Positions 1 to 8,043 of a stretch of DNA of 64,000 nt are shown piece by piece. How positions within the stretch are numbered: position 1 is the first letter of the stretch; the number at the start of each line of letters is the position of its first letter. The notes beneath the pieces were generated by a model that had not been told where the DNA came from, ran no database searches, and was given only the letters and a program-made list of their open reading frames with translations. Source of the stretch: Brumimicrobium sp033722555 (lineage in GTDB: Bacteria > Bacteroidota > Bacteroidia > Flavobacteriales_D > Crocinitomicaceae). Location of the stretch: NCBI GenBank assembly GCA_033722555.1, contig JAWVYS010000001.1, forward strand, positions 155,162 through 219,161, written 5' to 3'. The position numbers and the translations under genes were made by a program.

Positions 1-403
1 AAAAATCAAAGGTTATATAAGAGAAAACATCCGGTTCATAAATCAAGTATTTGGCTTTTTTTGATGCGTCTCCCGGTTCTGTCAGAACGGTGAAGGGCTT
101 TCCGGATAAAACATATTTTAGACCGATTAAGCTGTCGGAAGCTTTTTGAGCAGCGTTGTTTATGGTGAACTGATCAATGCCGTAAGGAGAGAGTATATGA
201 CTCATTGTCCATCCTGTCTGAACAGTATCGTAATAAACGTCAAATTTATTGAAATCGAAATTGAACCGTACATTAGGTTTTTTCGCAGTGTGAAGGGTGT
301 CTTTTGAATTCGATGTGCCGTTGTCATTTTGGAGCTTTTCGCTTCCACAACCCTGAAATACGAAGGATACGATTAAAGCCAGATAAAATAACAAATGTTT
401 CAT
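1..403 (-). CDS. M23-type peptidase lipoprotein, N-terminal part (cut by window edge)
   Basis: Only the first 134 codons are present; the gene runs off the left edge. Translated by hand from the ATG at 403, it opens with a hydrophobic signal ending in the lipobox-like FQGC, so it should be an outer-envelope lipoprotein. After a Ser/Thr/Lys-rich linker comes a segment resembling the LysM-like N-terminal region of Bacteroidota M23 (LytM-type) peptidoglycan peptidases, with phrases such as FDVYYDTVQTGWTMSHIL and LSGKPFTVL. The catalytic zinc domain would lie outside the window, so the peptidase call is inference from the N-terminal region and from my recollection that such genes often sit beside tryptophan dioxygenase. 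It starts 10 bp after the dioxygenase stop, so the two are probably co-transcribed. Confidence 0.6.
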   Translation of the reverse strand, partial: MKHLLFYLALIVSFVFQGCGSEKLQNDNGTSNSKDTLHTAKKPNVRFNFDFNKFDVYYDTVQTGWTMSHILSPYGIDQFTINNAAQKASDSLIGLKYVLSGKPFTVLTEPGDASKKAKYLIYEPDVFSYITFDF

Positions 404-413
404 TAACCCAAGT

Positions 414-1370
414 TTAAACGTTACCTAACAAATCTTCAACCCATGTTTTTCCCCAGTTTTCCTTCTCTTCTTCCGACCACAAAGCAGGATAAAAAATTCT
501 TTTCTGAAAACGGGGAGGAAGGTATTTCTGCCAATTTGTTCCACCGGTAGCGGAAATATCTGTTGGTGCCTTATGCAAGTACCTAACCGCCGATTTATAA
601 TGAACGAGCGGCCAGTTTACGTTAACATTCACATCGTTCTGCTTTAGAGCCAGTATAACATCTTCTCTTTTTTGAGATTCAGCGTCTAAATTCTGATATC
701 GCTTCCAAAGATTTGAATTCCTGTATGCTCTTCCACATCGAATAAATTTTTCGTTGTATTCATTTTCAAATTCTTCCAGGGTCAGGGTTTTTTTGCCCGA
801 AGCCAGTTCGGTTGCACCTTCCTTCCAGTAAATGTGCTCATACATTTCCTCAATTGGTTCATCTCCTTTAAACTTCTCCCGAATATCCTTGTGTACGAGG
901 TTTATAAAATCAGTTGATGCAATCTCTATCAAACGGTACTGAGCGGATTGAAATCCGCTTGCGGGCAGAAGAGCCATTCTGAACTTCAGGAACTGTTCTT
1001 TCTCCATTCCTTGAACCATTATTTCAAACGATTTGGTCAGAGCTTCAAAATACCGATTGATCCTGGTTGTTCTTTCCACGAAAAAATCGGCCGTTAAGTC
1101 TTCATTGTGTGCAATCTGATCAAACTCCCGAAGGGCTAATTTGAAGTAAAGTTCAGTGATTTGATGATAAACGATGAATATAACTTCGTCTGGAAAACTT
1201 GTTCTCGGCTTTTGTAAACTCAATAAGGTGTCAAGAGAAATATAATCCCAGTATTTTACAGTATCGGCATACAGAAGACCGTCTAAATAAGAAACCATAT
1301 CTTGCCCCAAGGCATTGTATTTAGCATTGATCTTCTCAAGCTTTTCCTTAATTTCGGGAGTGATCTCCAT
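414..1370 (-). CDS. kynA: tryptophan 2,3-dioxygenase
   Basis: A cytoplasmic heme dioxygenase that opens the indole ring of L-tryptophan to N-formylkynurenine, the first step of the kynurenine pathway. The 318-aa product has the family landmarks: YHQITELYFKL near residue 70, in the heme-pocket helix, and FRMALLPASGFQSAQYRL near residue 130, matching the conserved PASGFQS substrate-site motif. Length fits the long Bacteroidota form. No other kynurenine gene (formamidase, kynureninase, monooxygenase) is in the window. It is first in a minus-strand pair with the M23-like lipoprotein. A perfect TAnnTTTG -7 element lies 26 bp upstream of the ATG. Confidence 0.93.
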   Translation of the reverse strand: MEITPEIKEKLEKINAKYNALGQDMVSYLDGLLYADTVKYWDYISLDTLLSLQKPRTSFPDEVIFIVYHQITELYFKLALREFDQIAHNEDLTADFFVERTTRINRYFEALTKSFEIMVQGMEKEQFLKFRMALLPASGFQSAQYRLIEIASTDFINLVHKDIREKFKGDEPIEEMYEHIYWKEGATELASGKKTLTLEEFENEYNEKFIRCGRAYRNSNLWKRYQNLDAESQKREDVILALKQNDVNVNVNWPLVHYKSAVRYLHKAPTDISATGGTNWQKYLPPRFQKRIFYPALWSEEEKENWGKTWVEDLLGNV

Positions 1371-1396
1371 AAGAAGGTATTTTATTTATTGACAAG

Positions 1397-1404
1397 CAAA
1401 ATTA
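1397..1404 (-). promoter_or_regulatory. -7 element for tryptophan dioxygenase
   Basis: Read on the minus strand this is TAATTTTG, a perfect match to the Bacteroidota -7 consensus TAnnTTTG, 26 bp before the ATG at 1370. No clear TTTG -33 box is visible at the usual spacing, so the call rests on the -7 box and its position. Confidence 0.4.
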
Positions 1405-1570
1405 ATGATTCCAATTTCGTTTGAGGACATTCTGGATGAGAAAATTCTCTATGTCGAAAAGAAACCCGTAAATAGCGTCATGTGAATAAAGCAGAAGATA
1501 CTTCTTGCCCACTTTATTAATCATTCACCCAAGGAGATTTATATTACCGTTTAAAATCTGTGATTTATAT

Positions 1571-1578
1571 TAACTTTG
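1571..1578 (+). promoter_or_regulatory. candidate -7 element upstream of purD
   Basis: TAACTTTG matches TAnnTTTG exactly and lies about 80 bp before the purD ATG. It is followed at 1580-1603 by a short CCCG/CGGG stem and a T run, so a weak attenuator-like leader is possible, but a 4-bp stem is too little to claim. No good -33 box is seen. Confidence 0.35.
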
Positions 1579-1661
1579 TCCCGTAAAATTCGCGGGTTTT
1601 TTTCTCTTGAATGAAACTTTGACTGCGAATTCAATTTTGTAGGGTTTAAATACATTTTATA

Positions 1662-2936
1662 ATGAATATATTATTGTTAGGTTCCGGAGGACGTGAGCAT
1701 GCAATGGCGTGGAAACTTTCGAAAAGCAGTGCGTTGGAATCACTTTATATAGCACCCGGTAACGCAGGAACGAAAGCTTTGGGGACAAATTTAGCCATTG
1801 ATCCCAATGATTTTGAATCCGTTAAAGGCGCAGTGCTCGAATACAATATTTCAATGGTAGTTGTTGGTCCTGAAGCTCCTCTTGTTAATGGTATAGTGGA
1901 TTTCTTTGAGGCCGATGAACAGTTAAATAATATTCCGATCATCGGACCTAATAAGAAGGCAGCACAGCTCGAGGGAAGCAAGGATTTCGCTAAGGAATTT
2001 ATGATGAGACATAAGATCCCTACCGCTAAGTATGCGAGTTTTACGAAAGATACGCTCAAGGAGGGGCTATCTTTTTTGGAAAAAATGAAAGCGCCTTACG
2101 TATTAAAAGCCGATGGCCTTGCTGCAGGAAAAGGTGTTTTAATCATTGATTCCTTGTCGAAAGCTAAAGAGGAACTTTCGGGTATGCTTTTGGATGAAAA
2201 ATTCGGAAATGCCGGTAAAAAAGTGGTCATTGAAGAGTTTCTGAAAGGGATTGAGATGTCAACTTTCGTTCTGGTAGACGGAGATGGATTTAAGGTTTTT
2301 CCCGAAGCAAAAGATTACAAGAGAATCGGGGAAGGTGATACCGGTTTGAACACGGGAGGAATGGGCGCCGTTTCACCTGTTCCTTTTGCCGAAGATGGAT
2401 TTTCTGACAAAGTGTATAATCAGGTGATTATACCTACCGTAAAGGGTTTGAAAAAAGATGAAATAGATTATAAAGGGTTCATTTTTATAGGACTCATTAA
2501 TGTTGGTGGGGATCCTTATGTGATTGAATACAATTGCAGATTAGGCGACCCAGAAACTGAGGTTGTTTTACCGCGATTGAAATCTGATCTGATAGATCTT
2601 TTTGAGGGAGTCGCCACTCAAACACTTTCTGAGCGAGATATTGAATTTGACCCTCGTGCAGCTGCAACAGTCATGATGGTGTCTGGTGGATATCCGAATG
2701 AATATGAAAAGGGAAAAACAATTTACGGGCTGAACAGCGTTAGAAACAGCATGGTTTTTCATGCCGGAACAGCTTCTGATGGCCCGGCCGTCACAACAGC
2801 GGGAGGAAGAGTGCTTGCTGTAACATCTTTTGGAAAAGATATAGAATCGGCGATTGAAACATCTTACGAAAGCATTAAACAAATCGAATTTGAGAATGCA
2901 TATTACAGAAAGGACATAGGTTTTGACCTTATTTAA
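1662..2936 (+). CDS. purD: phosphoribosylamine-glycine ligase
   Basis: Catalyses ATP-dependent joining of glycine to 5-phosphoribosylamine (GAR synthetase), the second step of de novo purine synthesis, in the cytoplasm. The 424-aa product is standard length for stand-alone PurD. It begins with the nucleotide-fold motif LLLGSGGREHAMAWKL and has the ATP-grasp segments VLKADGLAAGKGVLI near residue 150, GFIFIGLI, and EYNCRLGDPETEVVLPRL near residue 290, which holds the metal-binding acid and Asn. It is the first gene of a plus-strand run with the CNNM/CBS protein and the PpiD-like foldase; the gap to the next gene is 42 bp. No other pur gene is in the window. Confidence 0.97.
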   Translation: MNILLLGSGGREHAMAWKLSKSSALESLYIAPGNAGTKALGTNLAIDPNDFESVKGAVLEYNISMVVVGPEAPLVNGIVDFFEADEQLNNIPIIGPNKKAAQLEGSKDFAKEFMMRHKIPTAKYASFTKDTLKEGLSFLEKMKAPYVLKADGLAAGKGVLIIDSLSKAKEELSGMLLDEKFGNAGKKVVIEEFLKGIEMSTFVLVDGDGFKVFPEAKDYKRIGEGDTGLNTGGMGAVSPVPFAEDGFSDKVYNQVIIPTVKGLKKDEIDYKGFIFIGLINVGGDPYVIEYNCRLGDPETEVVLPRLKSDLIDLFEGVATQTLSERDIEFDPRAAATVMMVSGGYPNEYEKGKTIYGLNSVRNSMVFHAGTASDGPAVTTAGGRVLAVTSFGKDIESAIETSYESIKQIEFENAYYRKDIGFDLI

Positions 2937-2957
2937 TTGTCTTTCGAAAAAAATCCG

Positions 2958-2965
2958 TAAATTCG
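2958..2965 (+). promoter_or_regulatory. candidate -7 element for the CNNM/CBS gene
   Basis: TAAATTCG (7 of 8 to TAnnTTTG) with a TTG at 2937-2939, spacing 18, and 13 bp before the ATG. The same TTCG variant recurs before the PpiD-like gene, which gives it some weight. Confidence 0.35.
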
Positions 2966-2978
2966 GTTTGGTATAAAT

Positions 2979-4238
2979 ATGGATCCAACGAGTATTCTTA
3001 TTATTGTTGCCTCCCTTGTGGCGTCTGCTTTTTTTTCCGGAATGGAAATAGCCTTCGTAACAGCGAACCGTCTTAAAATCGAGCTGGACCGAAAGAAAGG
3101 TTCTTTCAGTGGGCGAATTCTATCTGATTTTGTAAAGCACGATAGCCGCTTCATCGCTACGATGCTGCTTGGAAACAACATTGCTTTGGTGGTATACGGA
3201 ATCTGGATGGCTCAGTTAATGGAACCATGGATCAGCGATCTGGTTTTTGGGAATGAGGCGCTAATACTAACCGTCCAAACCTTGCTCTCTACTCTATTGA
3301 TCCTTTTTACTGCCGAATTTTTACCGAAAGCTACCTTTCAGATAAATCCCAACAGATTGCTCCAGGCGCTGTCTTTTCCTCTGGTAGTTCTTTATGCCGT
3401 TCTTTTTCCTCTTACCATGTTTACAATGTTCTTGAGTAGTGGAATTCTTAAGATTTTCAACATTGATACCAAAAATGGCGAAACGGCCTTTTCCAAGGTG
3501 GACCTTGATAATTACGTGCGCGATCTCAATGAACGAATGAACGATGAGAATGAACTTGATAATGAAATGCAGATTCTTCAAAATGCATTAGGTTTTGCAA
3601 GTATAAAGGCACGAGATTGCATGATTCCACGAACCGATATTGTAGCACTCGAAATTGAATGCTCTATCGATGAATTAAAAGCCAAATTTCTTGAAACAGG
3701 ACTATCTAAAATCGTCATTTACCGGGATACTATCGACAATATAATTGGGTATGTACACAGCTTTGAACTTTTTAAGAAACCTGCACGGATCAAAGAAATA
3801 CTCATACCGATTTCATTTGTTCCGGAGGCTATACCTGCCAAAGACCTTCTTGAACTTTTTGCTAAACAACACGGAAATATTGCGGTCGTGGTGGATGAGT
3901 TCGGGGGCACATCCGGTCTGGTAACTATTGAGGATGTGGTAGAGGAAATATTTGGTGACATTGAAGATGAGCATGACACTGACGAACTTATTGAACAAAA
4001 AATTAGCGACAAGGCTTTTTTATTTTCTGCAAGACAAGATATCGATTATATCAATGAAACTTATGATCTGGAACTTGATGAATCATCAGAATATGAAACC
4101 CTGGGAGGACTTGTTCTCCATCATCTAGAATCCATTCCGGAGGAGGGCACCGTTTTAGAACTCGATAACTATTCCATTACAATAGAGGCCGTTTCTGACC
4201 GCAAAATAGAGTTGATTCGTGTGGAAATTACGGATTGA
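2979..4238 (+). CDS. CNNM/CBS-domain membrane protein (HlyC/CorC, GldE-like)
   Basis: A 419-aa integral membrane protein of the CNNM-CBS family, whose members are linked to Mg2+ or Co2+ transport; the Bacteroidota relative GldE is needed for gliding. Residues 1-190 form the CNNM domain with about four membrane helices and the motif FFSGMEIAFVTANRL near residue 20. Two CBS repeats follow (about 205-330, including the tract DEFGGTSGLVTIEDVVEEIFG), then the C-terminal transporter-associated domain (about 345-419). GldE usually lies beside gldD; here the neighbours are purD and a foldase, so I keep the general family name. Calling it a hemolysin, as older annotations do, is not supported. Confidence 0.85.
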   Translation: MDPTSILIIVASLVASAFFSGMEIAFVTANRLKIELDRKKGSFSGRILSDFVKHDSRFIATMLLGNNIALVVYGIWMAQLMEPWISDLVFGNEALILTVQTLLSTLLILFTAEFLPKATFQINPNRLLQALSFPLVVLYAVLFPLTMFTMFLSSGILKIFNIDTKNGETAFSKVDLDNYVRDLNERMNDENELDNEMQILQNALGFASIKARDCMIPRTDIVALEIECSIDELKAKFLETGLSKIVIYRDTIDNIIGYVHSFELFKKPARIKEILIPISFVPEAIPAKDLLELFAKQHGNIAVVVDEFGGTSGLVTIEDVVEEIFGDIEDEHDTDELIEQKISDKAFLFSARQDIDYINETYDLELDESSEYETLGGLVLHHLESIPEEGTVLELDNYSITIEAVSDRKIELIRVEITD

Positions 4239-4294
4239 TTTAAAATCGGCATTTTTTGAAAGAGTTTAATCTTTCATATTTTGATACATATACT

Positions 4295-4302
4295 TATATT
4301 CG
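4295..4302 (+). promoter_or_regulatory. candidate -7 element for the PpiD-like gene
   Basis: TATATTCG (7 of 8 to TAnnTTTG) with TTTC at 4272-4275, spacing exactly 19, and 22 bp before the ATG at 4325. It lies inside the upstream extension of the open frame (from 4256), which supports the later start codon. Confidence 0.4.
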
Positions 4303-4324
4303 CAACCTTAAATTAATTATACAG

Positions 4325-6526
4325 ATGGCTTTAATCGGAAAAATACGTGAAAAATCCTGGCTATTGATAGCCGTTATAGGAATCGCAATGCTTGCCTTCA
4401 TCATTGGTGATCTAGACAGTATCTTCAACAGAAGTGGTCAGGAGGATGTTTACGGTATCGGTACTGTGAACGGAGAAAAAGTTGACGAAGATCTCTACAA
4501 TACCTATTTGAATAACGCACGTCAGAATATTTTTCAAAATAAGCAGCGTCAAAGTCAGGGTCAACAGGTACGCTTTGATGAAAATGATGAAAAAAATGCC
4601 AGATCTCAGGCATGGAATGCTGCTGTAGCTGCAAAATTAATGGATAAGGAAATTGAGCAGATCGGTTTAATTGTTGATGAATTTGAGCTTGAAAACATCC
4701 TTTACGGAATGAACGGATATGAACCTTCGGTTATCTCAGCTCAATTCAGGGATTCAGTTACGGGTGAATTCGCTCCTGATCAGCTCCGTCAGGCTATCCG
4801 TCAGATGGAAGACTCCGGAGATCCTGAGAAAATCGAGCAGTTGAATGCAACCATGGATTACGTTAAAGAAACTCGTTTAACTGAAAAATATAACGCTCTT
4901 CTTTTAGCAGGTATCCACACTACTTCGCTCGAAGGAAAAGAGGAATATGATGCGCAGAAAACCGTAAAGAATGTTTCTTATGTATTCCAGAGCTTTACTA
5001 AAGTTCCTCAGGAGGCCATTGGAGAAATCTCTGATGAGGAGGTGAAGGAATATTATGAAAAACATAAAACGGAAGAGAAATATAAACAAAAGGCATCGCG
5101 AAAATTGAGCTATTTCGCAGTACCTGTTGTTCCAAATAAGGAAGATTCTTTGATTGCAAAAAATATGTTGAAGAATTTAAAGTCTAAATTTGAGAAATCT
5201 GAAAACGATTCTGTTTTTGTGATGCGTTTCAGTGATGTAAAAGAATTTAGAAATGATTCAACTGCTGTTGCCAAACCGGAAGGATCCGGTCAGGCCGCCA
5301 TTACTTACCCGCTTTCTGTTGCAAGCGAAATTGAAAATGCACAGCCTGGTGACGTAATCGGACCATATACCGCAAGGGACGGACTCAAAATATCCAAAAT
5401 TCTGCGTTTTGTAAATGAACCTACAGCTACTGTGAGACACATCCTTCTAGGTGCAACGACTCCTGAAGAAGTTGAAAAAGCTCAGAAAAAAGCGGACAGT
5501 ATTGTTCAAGTAATCCGTTCAAAAAACAATTTTGAGGAAATGGTTACTGAATTCAGTGAGGATCCGGGGTCTAAAAACACGGGTGGAAAGTACGAGGATT
5601 TTGCTCAAGGTACAATGGTTCCAACGTTCAATGATTTCTCGTTTCAAAAACCTATAGGCACTTTAGGGACTGTAAAAACCGACTACGGTATCCATATTAT
5701 AGAAGTGCTTGGCCGCAAGGAAACGAAGCGTCCGATTCTGGCGAATGTTGTAAAAATGGTTGAACCGACGAAATCCACGGTTGACGACATAACCTCCAAG
5801 GCTTCTGACATGATATACGAACTGGACAGAAAGCTTGAAGGTAAAGACATCCAGAAGAAGAGAGAGCTTTTTGATACTTTCGTCGTTGAGAATGGATATA
5901 CTATCAGAAGTTTAACCATCAACGATGACGCTCCGAAAGCAGATGGCTTTACTGATAATGGAGAAGCGAGAATGCTTAGACTTGCTTATGAAGAGGGCGC
6001 CGCTGAAGGCCAGTTGTCTTCTTCACCCATCAGAGAAAAAACGAGAATCATCATAGCAATGATTTCGGAAATCACTGAAGAGGGTGTTCCGACCTTTGAA
6101 AAGGTTAAGGATAGAATGACTGCAGAGGTTCGAAAAGAAAAACAAGGTCAGTATTTGGTTGATCAGATGTTGAACAAACCGGATCTACAGGCTTTGGCGA
6201 ATGAACTTAATGCGAAGTATCAAACAGAGGGACTCACTTTTTCAGCCAGCAATGTTGCCGTTGGAAGAGAACCTAAAATTATTGGAACAGCTTTCTCGGG
6301 TCTTATCGACGGTCAGACATCTATTCCTGTAGTTGGAAACAACGGTGTATTTGTACTTCGTGTGGACAGTACTGTTGAAGCTCCTGAAACAACTGATTTT
6401 ACAACAGAGATTGAGCAGCTGAACTCTCAAAAGATAACTACGGTACAAAATCAACACCGTAGTGCTTTGATCCAAAGTGCCGAGGTGATCGACAATCGTA
6501 AACTGAGAGAATACGGAATAAGGTAA
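4325..6526 (+). CDS. PpiD/SurA-like peptidyl-prolyl isomerase, membrane-anchored
   Basis: A periplasmic folding factor tethered to the inner membrane. The frame is open from 4256, but the ATG at 4325 is preferred: it gives MALIGKIREKSW followed by one membrane helix (about residues 10-28), the usual PpiD start, and a -7-like element sits in the rejected extension. The 733-aa product has a SurA-type N-terminal chaperone region, then one parvulin domain at about 368-465 (VRHILLGATTPEE, FSEDPGSKNTGG, DYGIHIIEVLG), then a long helical C-terminal region. Parvulins catalyse cis-trans isomerisation of X-Pro bonds; PpiD proteins help outer-membrane and secreted proteins fold after Sec export. It ends the purD run and is followed by a strong terminator. 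Confidence 0.9.
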   Translation: MALIGKIREKSWLLIAVIGIAMLAFIIGDLDSIFNRSGQEDVYGIGTVNGEKVDEDLYNTYLNNARQNIFQNKQRQSQGQQVRFDENDEKNARSQAWNAAVAAKLMDKEIEQIGLIVDEFELENILYGMNGYEPSVISAQFRDSVTGEFAPDQLRQAIRQMEDSGDPEKIEQLNATMDYVKETRLTEKYNALLLAGIHTTSLEGKEEYDAQKTVKNVSYVFQSFTKVPQEAIGEISDEEVKEYYEKHKTEEKYKQKASRKLSYFAVPVVPNKEDSLIAKNMLKNLKSKFEKSENDSVFVMRFSDVKEFRNDSTAVAKPEGSGQAAITYPLSVASEIENAQPGDVIGPYTARDGLKISKILRFVNEPTATVRHILLGATTPEEVEKAQKKADSIVQVIRSKNNFEEMVTEFSEDPGSKNTGGKYEDFAQGTMVPTFNDFSFQKPIGTLGTVKTDYGIHIIEVLGRKETKRPILANVVKMVEPTKSTVDDITSKASDMIYELDRKLEGKDIQKKRELFDTFVVENGYTIRSLTINDDAPKADGFTDNGEARMLRLAYEEGAAEGQLSSSPIREKTRIIIAMISEITEEGVPTFEKVKDRMTAEVRKEKQGQYLVDQMLNKPDLQALANELNAKYQTEGLTFSASNVAVGREPKIIGTAFSGLIDGQTSIPVVGNNGVFVLRVDSTVEAPETTDFTTEIEQLNSQKITTVQNQHRSALIQSAEVIDNRKLREYGIR

Positions 6527-6538
6527 TGTAACCTATAA

Positions 6539-6571
6539 AAAGAACCCGCATCACAACGATGCGGGTTCTTT
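6539..6571. terminator. bidirectional intrinsic terminator between convergent genes
   Basis: A 14-bp perfect stem (core AGAACCCGCATC / GATGCGGGTTCT) with the loop ACAAC, starting 12 bp after the foldase stop. Both flanks are suitable: TTCTTTATTT on the plus strand and TTCTTTTTAT on the minus strand. It therefore probably stops both the purD-ppiD run and the converging sensor kinase. Confidence 0.9.
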
Positions 6572-6668
6572 ATTTCATATCATCCTTTCTAGGTGCACCA
6601 GCTCTGAATTGAACACATCTCAATGCAACAGATAAAACTTCTTGTTTTATCACCTATTGTATAAGGCC

Positions 6669-7889
6669 TTAAATCGATATTTTAAAACGAAAGGTTGTTC
6701 CTGATTCATCCACGATGCGTTTCGTTTTTCCTTCGAGTTGCTCAGTAAGTATATCTATCAGTTCAAGACCAAAACCACTGATACCATGTTCACGTGTTTT
6801 CCACACGCCGTTATCGGTATAAATGAGTTCATAGGTTTCATCTTCTAGCTGGTGAAAAGCGATCTCAATACGACGGCCATCTTCTTTGAAATCTTCGAAG
6901 GCGTATTTTAATGTATTTGTAATAAGCTCGTTAAGAATCAGTGCTATTGGGATGATACTCTGAACGTTAATCTGCTCCACGTTTGAGCTCACCTTTAATT
7001 CAACATTCTCTTTGACACTTAAGGAATTAAGGATCATGCGGCTAAGCTCATTTACATAATTATTGAAGTTGATCTTTGTAACTGAGTCAGAAAGGTACAT
7101 CATCTCATGCATTCTTGAAATAGCGATGAGCCTCATACTTAATTCATCAAAAATAGCTTTAGTTCCGTCGTGGTCTACCGATTTGGTCTGAAGTTTTATT
7201 AAGCTGATTATTATTTGTAGATTGTTTTTAACCCTGTGATGAACTTCCTGCAAAAGCACTGTTTTTTCCTCATTTCGCTGAGTTAATTTGTCATTCAGTT
7301 GTTTGAGGTTTTGATTGACCTGTTTTTCGCTTAGCCATGCGATTCGCATTACCGTGATAATTACGATCGCAATAAAGATTCCGGTACCTATGATCATCGT
7401 GGATCTGATCAATTCGGGGTTATCATAATGGATGTTCGGATTTGAGATCAAGTCAAGTTCCATAAAGACCATACAGGCGGCATGGAAAAGAATGAAAAAA
7501 GCTATAAAACCCCATTCTTTTCTGAGATTAAAAAATATAAAAACCGAGGCCATCACCCCGAAGGAGGGAATGTGTGGATAAAACTCTCTGCCTATTCTGG
7601 CGGAAGCTAAAGTACCGAATATCATTACGACCAAAACCACTGAGAATTTGGCGAATCGGAAATAGCCCAGATGATGAATAAATAAAGCAATGAGGCAATA
7701 AACGGCCCAGGAGGCATGGAAGAGAGCAGCTAATTTATCCTGAGGATATATAATCAGGATCTGTGGAATAGAAACAAGGAAACCAAAAAATGTTATACCG
7801 TTAAATAACTTTTGAATCTTGTACTTAAAAGGATTATGATCCTCAGTTCGATCCTTGTCATCAATTCCTATGTTTAGAATTTTATTCAC
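6669..7889 (-). CDS. HisKA_2-type membrane sensor histidine kinase
   Basis: A 406-aa sensor kinase with the chosen start. The N-terminal part (to about residue 175) has five or six membrane helices with almost no extracytoplasmic domain; a short coiled coil then leads to a HisKA_2 dimerisation box, EVHHRVKNNLQ, with the phospho-acceptor His near residue 217. The HATPase domain shows the N-box ILNELITNTLKYAF and a late GFGLELI glycine box. The frame is open to a TTG at 7928, but a perfect -7 element covers 7916-7923, so the GTG at 7889 is a better start. No response regulator is adjacent, so its partner and signal are unknown. It stands alone, divergent from asnB. Confidence 0.87.
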   Translation of the reverse strand: MNKILNIGIDDKDRTEDHNPFKYKIQKLFNGITFFGFLVSIPQILIIYPQDKLAALFHASWAVYCLIALFIHHLGYFRFAKFSVVLVVMIFGTLASARIGREFYPHIPSFGVMASVFIFFNLRKEWGFIAFFILFHAACMVFMELDLISNPNIHYDNPELIRSTMIIGTGIFIAIVIITVMRIAWLSEKQVNQNLKQLNDKLTQRNEEKTVLLQEVHHRVKNNLQIIISLIKLQTKSVDHDGTKAIFDELSMRLIAISRMHEMMYLSDSVTKINFNNYVNELSRMILNSLSVKENVELKVSSNVEQINVQSIIPIALILNELITNTLKYAFEDFKEDGRRIEIAFHQLEDETYELIYTDNGVWKTREHGISGFGLELIDILTEQLEGKTKRIVDESGTTFRFKISI

Positions 7890-7915
7890 TTTAAATTGCA
7901 GTAAGCATGATAACT

Positions 7916-7923
7916 CAAAACTA
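7916..7923 (-). promoter_or_regulatory. -7 element for the HisKA_2 kinase
   Basis: On the minus strand this reads TAGTTTTG, a perfect TAnnTTTG. It overlaps the upstream TTG-started extension of the kinase frame and so argues for the GTG start at 7889, leaving a leader of about 20 nt. No -33 box is obvious. Confidence 0.4.
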
Positions 7924-8043
7924 ATCAAATTTTATAACCGAATGCCTTCGCCCAGGTCTAAAGACAATAATTAATTTTAAATCGTCTTTTTTGCATCTCT
8001 GTTCACATCGAAAGGGTTATTTTTAAAGTCCCAACTGGAGATT

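Noticed and set aside
1580..1603. Attenuator-like hairpin and T run before purD
   Set aside because: The stem is only four base pairs; too weak to call a terminator or riboswitch.
4256..4324. Upstream extension of the PpiD-like gene
   Set aside because: Adds 23 residues before a standard PpiD start and covers a -7-like element.
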